From NCBI RefSeq assembly GCF_905171765.1, contig NC_053397.1:667114-731113 (forward strand): a stretch of 64,000 bases of DNA, in the 5' to 3' direction. The position numbers and the translations under genes were made by a program. This document shows positions 56,501 through 64,000 of this stretch, piece after piece. The notes below the pieces were generated by a model that did no database searches, had not been told where the DNA came from, and saw nothing but the letters and a program-made list of their open reading frames with translations. The stretch's first letter is position 1. The number at the start of each line of letters is the position of its first letter. This DNA is from Bufo bufo (taxonomy: Eukaryota; Chordata; Amphibia; Anura; Bufonidae).

Positions 56501-57969
56501 CATCTCCCCCCCCAGGGAAGACTAACCAGATACCTGACCTCACGCCGGTCGGTACCTGAGTTAGTCTGGCAGCCCACCCACAACCCAATACTGGACCTGT
56601 TGCATTTGGTAGCCTGTCTCTGTCCAGTGAGTCCACCAAGGTTATGTTGGAAGCTGGTACTCCCGCTCTCTGTGTTGCTCCCTGGCTTGGAGTGGAGGTT
56701 GCTTTGTGGGCAGGGATCAGCGGTACTCTGCCCTGGTGCCAGCGCTACCACGGAAGAAGCCTGGTTGGAGCCTGGTTGTTGGAGGGGGAGACCGACTGTC
56801 TCTACCCCCTGTGCTGTAAGTGCAGAGACCACGGTCCCATCTGCACTGTTGTGGGGCTTACTGTCTCCCCCTGGTGCGTTAAGCTGCCGCTGGGGAGAGG
56901 GGGTAACGAGCTCCTCTCCCATACATACTTCCAGCCGCTGGGGAGGGCGACCGACCGTCTCCACTCCCAATACAGTGTCCTGCTGCTGGGGAAAGGAGAC
57001 TGGGCTCTCTATTCCCTGCTGGACACTCTGCCGCTGGGGGACAGGACCGACTGTCTCTGCCCCCTGTAACTCCGCCTGCCGCTGGGGAGGGAGGACGCTG
57101 CTCTCCTCTCCCTGCATTTCACACTGCCTTCCCGGCATATCAATCTGCTGCTGGGGGGCAGGAACAACTACCTCTGCCCCCTGTAACTCAGCCTGCCGCT
57201 GGGGAGGGAGGACGCTGCTCTCCTCTCCCTGCACTTCACACTGCCGCTGGGGAATGGAGACTGGGCTCCCAATTCCCTGCAGGACCGGTGGAGAGACCTC
57301 GGTCCCATCTCTACCGGCCACCTGGGGTCCTTCCCAGTAACACTCTACAATATCTGCCCAGCTGAATGGGTCTGGATCTGGGTCTGTCACCTTACCGTCC
57401 TGCTGAGCCTTCTCAATGGAGTGGAAGAGATCTCGGTAGTCCTGCTCCAGTTCCCACTCCAGGGTTGCTAGGTGAGCCAGGTCTTGCTCTACCTCATGGG
57501 GGTCATCCTACTCATGCCTAGCCTCCCTCTCATAGAAAATGTCCTGAAGTCTGGACTGTGCAGGGCTCCCGAAGTCAGGCTCTGCAAAGGACTCCCATAA
57601 CAAGCCAGGACCATAAAACTCCTCTCCCTCTGGCTTGTCATGTTCGGCTGTCCAGGGTATATACTGTGCCATATACCACCAAAGCGCCTGGTAGGCATCC
57701 TCCAGCCATAGCTCCTGCCATATCCGGTGCTCTAGTTCCTTCACCCATTCCTCCAGGGGCTGCTCTCCCAGGAAGGGCATCCGCAGGGCCACTTGCTTCT
57801 GCAACCGCTGCTCTTCACTGGGGAGACTCTCACCCCGCTGGTATTGTAGATTATCCAGGGCCTGGTACCAGATGCCTTTCCTTAATGCATCCCGGCCATC
57901 CAGGTCCTCCTCCTCGTATAACACTGCTGGTTCCATCCTGCTGCTGTCAGGGACGCTGTACTGGGACAT
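56389..57969 (-). pseudogene. Gag-like protein of the non-autonomous LTR element (one in-frame TAG)
   Basis: The start is the ATG at 57,969 (MSQYSVPDSSRMEP), about 90 bases inside the 5' LTR. The frame is open for 527 codons except for one TAG at about 57,508. Residues 1-153 are acidic and helical with many Trp (KELEHRIWQELWLEDAYQAL, WWYMAQYIPW). After the TAG a short linker precedes DPDPDPFSWADIVECYW. A long Pro/Gln-rich part then follows, built of imperfect ~22-residue repeats around SSVLPPQRQAELQGAE, VVVPAPQQQIDMPG and ETVGPVPQRQSVQQG. The frame runs through the polypurine tract and ends about 110 bases inside the 3' LTR. I do not recognise a named domain; the gag call rests on position. 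The single stop could be a mutation or a translational readthrough site. Confidence 0.65.
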
Positions 57970-58059
57970 GCGTTGTCTTTAAATTGTAGAATCCAAAGAA
58001 ATGGTGTCTCCTGTAGCTGTCCTTCTGGCTGTAGGAACGATCCCGCTGCTTGCCACCAA

Positions 58060-58899
58060 TGTAACGAACCGTTTTTAGCAGACAAGGGGTTAAAATCCGT
58101 TTAGGCGATAAGCCCCTTTCTGAGAGACAGGCACAGCTACTGCAGGATACACCAAACTCCCGAACTGGATACAAAGTAGCACTCCCAACTGGAACCTCAC
58201 GAATAGCTGCTAGCAGACGAACAGGAATCAGCTTACACTTCTGGCAATCAGTCTCTAACAGCATACAGTGAATCCCCCCAATAACGAGACAAGGCTCCGT
58301 GTTGAGGGTCAAGCAGTGGTCTGACTGTACTTCACGTACAGCCTCTTTTATTCATAAACCACAAACATAGTACTGCCCACAGGGGTTTGAAATACAACCA
58401 ATCAGTAATTAACAACACATACAATGTAACTACAGCAACCAATCGTTCACGCCCCCAGAGGACCAGAATGAAGACTGTGACATAGGACAACATATCCCCA
58501 CAATGCATCATGGTTTCCTCCTCTCTGTCCAGACAACCTGAGGAGCAATCCAATTATCTCTGAGGACAAAGGGAGATCGCCAATACACATGTGAGGACAA
58601 CAGAACAGACATCACCATTTAAACACACAATGGGACAATGGCACAATAGAAACACACCCAGCATTTCCTCCCAAGCTGACAAGTTACACTTATTATAAAT
58701 TGTAACAACTTTGTGAGTTTACATTGGCCATACATATAACTTACATCAATTTAAACAGTATAACTTGGGGACAAACCTATCCAAAATTCACTTGAATAGG
58801 TTCAGGGGTTTAAAAGTTAGTATATGGCCCATAATCCAGGGGCAAGAGGCCAGCAGCCAGTCCTCTCCAAAACCCAGTGGCGAGGTTGGTTTCGCCACA
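58060..58899 (-). repeat. 5' LTR of the non-autonomous LTR element
   Basis: 840 bp. Read on the minus strand it ends GGTTCGTTACA and is followed by TTGGTGGCAAGCAGCGGG, a possible primer-binding site. Confidence 0.95.
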
Positions 58900-59040
58900 T
58901 AACTTTATTTGCAAACCCCTGGTTATATATATTATGTGGTGCCAGCACCACCTAGGGGCAAAATAGATGTAATGACAATGCCAGCCTGATATTAGGAAAT
59001 ACAATACATTAAATACAAATAATTATACAGAAATTTAAGG

Positions 59041-59300
59041 GGACCACTTATACACACATATGTGGGACGCTGTACCCTGCTGCCTCTATACCGCCATGAC
59101 CAACTTTACGCTCTCCTACGGTGTCCTTCTCCCATACCTTGTAGATTGTAAGCTTCGCAGGCAGGGCCCTCTCTCCTTCTGTACCAGTAACTCGTCTTGT
59201 TCATGCTTAATGCAATTGTCTGTATTATGTATGTGCACCGCTTATCATATGTACAGCGCCAGGGAATGAATGGTGCTTTAATAAATTATATTATTAATAC
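59041..59300 (+). other. LINE 3' tail, continuation of 54,215-54,726
   Basis: It contains TTGTAGATTGTAAGCTTCGC, GCAGGGCCCTCTCTCCTTCT, TACAGCGCCAGGGAATGAAT and a terminal AATAAATTATATTATTAATA. This is the usual 3' end of L2/Rex-like LINEs with an ATTA-type microsatellite tail. It ends the LINE that begins at 54.2 kb. Confidence 0.8.
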
Positions 59301-60498
59301 CTGAACAAGCAAAAAAGAGGCAAGACTGAGCATTTGTGTCCACCATGGCACATTTACTGAAGTGGACAGAGGTGGGCTGTTCAATAGTTACAATAGCAAT
59401 TTCTACTGTGGTGATGTGTACAGTATAAGTGCTGGGAGGCGTGTATATCCCACCCAGATACCTCAGGTGGGTGAGAGAACTGAAATCCAGAAAGCTGCAG
59501 TGGTTTCCGCAAAGTGTAGTTTGCAAAGACAGTTTTGTCTAGATGTTGTTCTGGTCTGGATTTCATGTGGACTGGTGGGTAGGTTTGGTAGTGGGATATG
59601 CCAGTCCACACCCTTCCACTAAATGTATTGTCTTTGGCCGGAGGTGATCGCAGGTTAGGCCTGTGCAGCAGACTACTCCCAGGCGTCTGGGGTATCCCTT
59701 GCCTTATGAGGTTTTTACAATATGTGTCCCTCTTACAGCGCAAGTAGCCGTGACACCAGTTGCAGTTAAGAAACGAGGACATGGAGTCCCCTTTGTAGAT
59801 GGTAGTGTTGGTTCCCAGATGTAGCATTGCCAGAGTCACGGTGCTCCTACCTGGATATCCTTGGATCCCAGATGTGGCAGTCCGAAGCAGTGCAAAAAAG
59901 GGGGTTGTTGAACTTGGGTGATGAATAAGTAGAATAAATGGAGCCCAGACATTGTATTAACGTTTAACACAGCTTTACTTGAATAAACGGTAATCCAAAC
60001 AGTTTCCAGACTTTATCTTGGTCATCAGCAGGTATTGGCTTAACTTCTGGCAGTCAAACACTTCTGCAACAATCTCAGCGCTGCTATGCTAGCTGGATCA
60101 AATAGGAAACGTCTCCTCTTCTGATGTAACTTAGCTGTCTGTAGTCTGTCTCTTACTGTATCTTTATCTTTAGTCCTAGGAACTTCTTCCTGGCTTCAAG
60201 CTTACTTAGCTTGGATATAGGCAATGCAAGCCCAGGAGGGGACATGCAACCACGTAGACCTCACAGACAGAGTCTGCAGACCCAGCAGAGCTCTGCTGGC
60301 CGACACACAACCTCCACTAAGTAAGGGGAAAGCTAGACTCTGCACAACCTGTCCTCAGGAGGGGAAGGCCAGACTGACTTTACTAGCACTGAACTCCTCC
60401 CTCTCTAGAGAGGGCTGGAAGGAACAAGGAGGTTTCTCTCCAGGGAAACTAGCTCTGCACAGATTTCCACCACCTGCTGGTGAACCAGGCACGTTACA
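59301..60498 (-). mobile_element. Probable LTR-derived segment, minus strand
   Basis: On the minus strand the sequence starts TGTAACGTGCCTGGTTCACC at 60,498, like the left end of an LTR. It runs through a region with CTGTTTGGATTACCG and a long non-coding tail. No gag or pol is present. Short open frames have no motif. The inner boundary near 59.3 kb is not defined. Confidence 0.35.
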
Positions 60499-60639
60499 CT
60501 TAAACAGTAGTTTATAAGGAATACATACACATTGCAGAAAATGGAAATAAATATGGTAGATGACACATGATGCACCAACAAAGATAGTGGGGGGCCCATA
60601 AGAGGTGGTAATGCCACTCTGGGTCATTACACCTGCTGC

Positions 60640-61115
60640 TGTAATCAAGGAGGGATAAAACAACCCTCTGTGTATGACTTGGAGGGACAAAGGCTGAGGA
60701 AGCCTGAGAGGCTCTGCATGGTCTCAGCCAGGAGGGCTGAAGGGCACAAGGCTTTGTGAAGCCTGAAGTTTGGGGGGCCCAGTGACGCCTACGGAAAGAG
60801 TGTCGCATGGTCAGAGTCGGGAGAACTTCTGGACCATCTCCCCCCCAAGGGTGCTGGTGTGGTCACAGCCTGGAGGCTGCTGGACCGTATATGGCTGAGG
60901 AAGCCGGATCTAATCCTGTGTGAAAATAGCGCTCTATAGGTGAGGTAGACACAACACGTGTATTAGGTAGAGCCCAGACGGGCAGGGGTTTATTTTAGAT
61001 CTTTATGTGTGTGATGGTGCTGAAGTGCCGAAATAAAGCACCTTTTGGACTTGAACCCCGTTGTCAGGGGAGAAGTCTGTGATTGTGACCCCCTGAGAGA
61101 GAGTGATCCCTTACA
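60640..61115 (+). mobile_element. Possible solo LTR, plus strand
   Basis: A 476-bp segment begins TGTAATCAAGG and ends GATCCCTTACA. A polyadenylation signal (AATAAAGCACC) lies about 80 bases before the end, as in an LTR R region. No clear target duplication is seen (CTGC on the left, CTAC on the right). The class is unknown. Confidence 0.45.
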
Positions 61116-61846
61116 CTACATTATTTCAGGAATATCTGCAGATTGAAGTATTTAATTAAGTGTAATTTCTATAAAACTGCAGAATTATGGGCTGGATGCT
61201 ACTATGAAAAATATTCTTTGTGTGACCACCCCTTTAAACAGTATGGTCAGAGATCTGGCAGGGCAAGCTTCATACAATACCTCTCATTGCAGGAAGTACC
61301 CCAGTGGCAGGACAAATCCTGGGGCATTCTCCTATGATGGGAACAGACTTGGAGGAATCCTTTGATGTTGGACTTTATTCCTAATCCTTGCCATTCCACA
61401 TTGCAGGTCAGCACCTTCTGACACTGGAATGAAGTTATTAAGAGTCAGAAATGTGAAGAATCTGGAGATTATTATTTCAGGATCCATACATTAGTGGCAT
61501 ATTTTGCAGTAGACCCTACTACAACCTGGATCATGTACAACCAAGATCATCCAACCCTGCAACCTTCATAGACCAAAACTTTCCTTAGTTAAGTCTGTGC
61601 TGGAACATGTTGGGTTAAGTTTGCTGACCGGGTCCCTTGTCATAGGTCACAATGGCAGCAGCATAAGCAAAGACTGCAGCAAAACAACAGGGACCGAATG
61701 CAGCTCACTACTAAAGCTAGATCATGCTTAGCAGATTGCTTCACTGGGGTCTGGGAGCTTCTGTGTAGATGACTGGCTTGTTCCAGGCCTTCTGGTCGGG
61801 GCTGGGATTGGTCACCATCCTCCACATACTTACCATTCACACCAAT
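61116..61846. other. No feature recognised
   Basis: Apparently single-copy, non-coding DNA. I see no repeat, splice-bounded exon or motif that I can support. Confidence 0.5.
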
Positions 61847-62100
61847 CTACGCCATCTTCATCATCTTTTGCATCTTGACCATTCTCCTCATTAACCTCAC
61901 CATTTTTTGATCTTCATTGTCCTTAGCATCTTGGCCATCTTTATCATGCTTGCTATCCCTGCCTTTCTCATCATCCTCACCATTCTTGCTATCTTCATCA
62001 TTCTCACACCCCTGGCTATCTTCACCAACCTCACCATTCTTGCCATACACACCATCCAGGCCATCTTCATCATCCTCACTATCTTCACCATCCCCTATTC
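61847..62100. repeat. Degenerate pyrimidine-rich repeat (CATCTTCATCATCCTCAC)
   Basis: A loosely periodic CATC/ACCATTCT sequence with no fixed unit length. It yields open frames on both strands (for example Met/Lys-rich on the minus strand) that are compositional artefacts. Confidence 0.8.
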
Positions 62101-62880
62101 ACTGATGTGGACAGTCTTCTTGCTCCTCTGATGGTGCAGTCAGTTTGGGGTTTTCCCTTGCAAATCCTCATTGGTTAGGGTCATGATGCTGGACGATACG
62201 TGGCTGCTACTGCCGGTGATGTAATGGCGCCATTGTGGGAGTTGGGGGCAGGGTACCTCAGCTCCTCTTATTCCAGTGTGGCCAGTAAATAATATATGTG
62301 CCACTGCTGCCAGAGGCAGATCTGCTGCGCTCTGCATGACCTATTTTGCTTGACTGTGTGGACTTGATTAATTGTATTCGATTCCCCATAGATTTCTATG
62401 GACTTCTGGTCTAGAATAACGCTATTGTGAGGTGCGATGATGCGTCGCGTTCATTTCTCATCTTAATTTCGCCGTATTTTGTTGGCTTTGTGTGTTCTGA
62501 TCTGTCCTCCTCCGTCCTGTTGTGTGTGTATGCCACAGCCTGGATGATACCACCGGAGGGGGAGAACTAGATCTGCTACCACCCAGCCAAATGCCACCAA
62601 TGCCCTGCTGATTGGCTCCCGCTGTGCCCATGGTTAACAAGTAGAGGGGAAGGGAGGAAGGACCTCCATTGGAGAGGAGCGGGAACCCCTGAAGGACAGT
62701 CATCAGGAGGAGGACCTGAAGCTTTGAGGCCCTTTATGTTCCTTTAAGATGTAGAGTCATTCTCAGACAGTGCGCCATTTCTTCTGCCGTCATTTCTGAG
62801 GCCACAATAAACACTGCTCATCCCTGGATCTACTGAATCAACAAACCCATAACCCACAATCCTTTAGACTGAGAATTCTA
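62101..62880. other. No feature recognised
   Basis: Apparently single-copy DNA with no gene. Open frames are short and motif-free. Confidence 0.5.
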
Positions 62881-63275
62881 TGGTTAAAGAGGCCTTCCGA
62901 CGTATCCGAAAATCTCCCTAGTGTCCGACGTATCCGAAAATCTCCCCTGTGTCCGACGTATCCGAAAATCTCCCCAGTGTCCGACGTATCCGAAAATCTC
63001 CCCGGTGTCCGACTTATCCGAAAATCTCCCCGGTGTCCGACGTATCCGAAAATCTCCCCAGTGTCCGACGTATCCGAAAATCTCCCCGGTGTCCGACATG
63101 TCCGAAAATCTCCCCAGTGTCCGACATATCCGAAAATCTCCCCAGTGTCCGACATATCCGAAAATCTCCCCGGTGTCCGACGTATCCGAAAATCTCCCTG
63201 GTGTCCAACGTTTTCAAAAATATCCCCGGTGTCCAACGTATCCGAAAATATCCCCAGTGTCCGACATATATGCGA
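62881..63275. repeat. 28-bp minisatellite (CCGACGTATCCGAAAATCTC)
   Basis: About 14 units of CCGACGTATCCGAAAATCTC plus CCCAGTGT; unit starts at 62,897 and 62,925 give 28 bp. Each unit keeps two to three CpG sites, unusual for methylated vertebrate DNA. Overlapping open frames on both strands (IRKSPRCPTYPK, GEIFGYVGH) are by-products. Confidence 0.97.
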
Positions 63276-63560
63276 AAATCGGCCGTATATAGCTTGCACC
63301 CTATGCACACAGGCCGGAGCAGCACTCTAGTATATAGTCTGCTTTTATTACTTTATCACATTAGAGGGATTTGGGGAGCATTTACCACGCATCCAGAAAG
63401 TCCTCACACCCTCTCACAGGGACATAAGTCCTCACGCCCTCTCACTGTCCTCACATTCTGTTCTCTCACTCCTTGTGCTGTAAGTTCCCCCATAATGAGA
63501 AAGTGAAAAGGTGAGAGACCTTTACTAGTTTACTGAGAAGAAAAAAAATAAAATTTTGCC
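63276..63560. other. No feature recognised
   Basis: A short non-repetitive spacer between two minisatellites, ending in an A-rich run. Confidence 0.5.
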
Positions 63561-64000
63561 TCTAGCCCCTTTAACCTGGATGTACGTCTTCACCCTCTAT
63601 AACCTGGATGTAAGTCTTCAGCCTCTATAACCTGGATGTACGTCTTCACCCTCTATAACCTGGATGTAAGTCTTCAGCCTCTATAACCTTGATGTAAGTC
63701 TTCACCCCCTTTAACCTGGATGTAAGTCTTCAGCCCCTTTAACCTGGATGTACGTCTTCACCCTCTATAACCTGGATGTACGTCTTCAGCCTCTATAACC
63801 TGGATGTAAGTCTTCAGCCCCTTTCACCTGGATGTACGTCTTCACCCTCTATAACCTGGATGTAAGTCTTCAGCCTCTATAACCTTGATGTACGTCTTCA
63901 CCCTCTATAACCTGGATGTAAGTCTTCACCCTCTATAACCTGGACGTAAGTCTTCAGCCCCTTTAACCTGGATGTAAGTCTTCAGCCCCTTTAACCTGGA
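63561..64000. repeat. 28-bp minisatellite (TATAACCTGGATGTAAGTCT)
   Basis: At least 15 units of TATAACCTGGATGTAAGTCT plus TCAGCCTC with A/C and CTATA/CTTTA variants, period 28 bp (AACCTGG at 63,601 and 63,629). It runs off the right edge of the window and is unrelated in sequence to the 28-bp array just before it. Confidence 0.97.

Larger units (their letters stand above)
55661..58899 (-). mobile_element. LTR retrotransposon with 840-bp LTRs and a gag-like ORF, no pol
   Basis: Direct repeats of 840 bp at 55,661-56,500 and 58,060-58,899 are flanked by TAACT (55,656-55,660 and 58,900-58,904). The ends are TGTGGCG...TTACA read on the minus strand, and a G-rich polypurine-like tract adjoins the 56,500 LTR. 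The 1.56-kb interior holds a single ORF and no protease, reverse transcriptase or integrase. It is therefore non-autonomous and would depend on another element's enzymes. Confidence 0.93.
54727..59040. mobile_element. Outer insertion splitting the LINE 3' end (probably an LTR remnant)
   Basis: Sequence from about 54,733 (TGTAGTGAGTGTTACGG) to about 59,035 separates the two halves of the LINE. GGGG occurs on both sides as a possible short target duplication. The outer part (54,733-55,660 and 58,900-59,035) is non-coding and may be a solo LTR. It was itself interrupted by the 840-bp-LTR element. Boundaries and class are uncertain. Confidence 0.5.

Noticed and set aside
62838..63506. Several overlapping 70-185-codon frames on both strands
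   Set aside because: They arise from the 28-bp minisatellite; all frames are open because the unit lacks stops.

Overview
This window is vertebrate nuclear DNA made almost entirely of transposable elements and tandem repeats. I found no host protein-coding gene, tRNA or rRNA. The mix points to an amphibian, most likely a frog or toad. It holds CR1-type LINEs with an esterase ORF1, an L1/Tx1-type LINE, a DIRS (tyrosine-recombinase) retrotransposon, a sushi-type chromodomain Ty3/gypsy element, piggyBac and Tc1-like transposons, and many TTAA-flanked and foldback elements. That taxonomic call is an inference from element content; no species-diagnostic gene is present.

Layout. 1-1.8 kb: an 85-bp tandem array continuous with a LINE reverse-transcriptase 3' end. 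1.8-5.3 kb: a 5'-truncated L1/Tx1 LINE (minus strand). 5.76-8.31 kb: a 29-bp minisatellite joined to a terminus-like segment. 8.9-10.1 kb: a TTAA-type foldback element carrying ~103-112-bp repeats. 9,851-17,652: a 3.9-kb tandem duplication whose two copies carry most of a DIRS element, itself interrupted by a minisatellite-bearing insert; DIRS sequence runs on to 18.58 kb. 18.58-24.96 kb: a nearly full-length CR1-type LINE (minus strand), its ORF1 split by a 2.45-kb non-autonomous piggyBac-like element. 26.15-30.69 kb: a ~20-bp AT/TG-rich array invaded by a Tc1-like element (30.69-32.19 kb). 32.33-33.66 kb: two large inverted repeats. 33.77-37.49 kb: a half MITE and a piggyBac element with a nearly intact transposase. 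37.6-54.0 kb: a 31-bp array split by a 5.24-kb gypsy element. 54.2-59.3 kb: a second LINE 3' end split by nested LTR elements. 59.3-61.1 kb: LTR-like remnants. 61.1-64 kb: little recognisable sequence, then two unrelated 28-bp minisatellites.

The elements are nested, so their relative age can be read: DIRS, then CR1, then the piggyBac-like insert; 20-bp array, then Tc1-like; 31-bp array, then gypsy; LINE 3' end, then an outer insert, then an 840-bp-LTR element. The most notable pattern is that two different tandem arrays (85 bp and 31 bp) both encode, in one frame, the conserved C-terminal FTVRAV-LW motif of CR1-like reverse transcriptases and are joined to LINE-like flanks. They look like minisatellites born inside LINE 3' ends. 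Other points are a run of eleven adjacent stem-loops in the piggyBac-like insert, a palindromic element packed with promoter-like motifs, and a short telomere-like insert inside the DIRS polymerase gene.

Many differences between the two duplicate copies are single-base indels. Some frameshifts called here may therefore be sequencing errors rather than real mutations.
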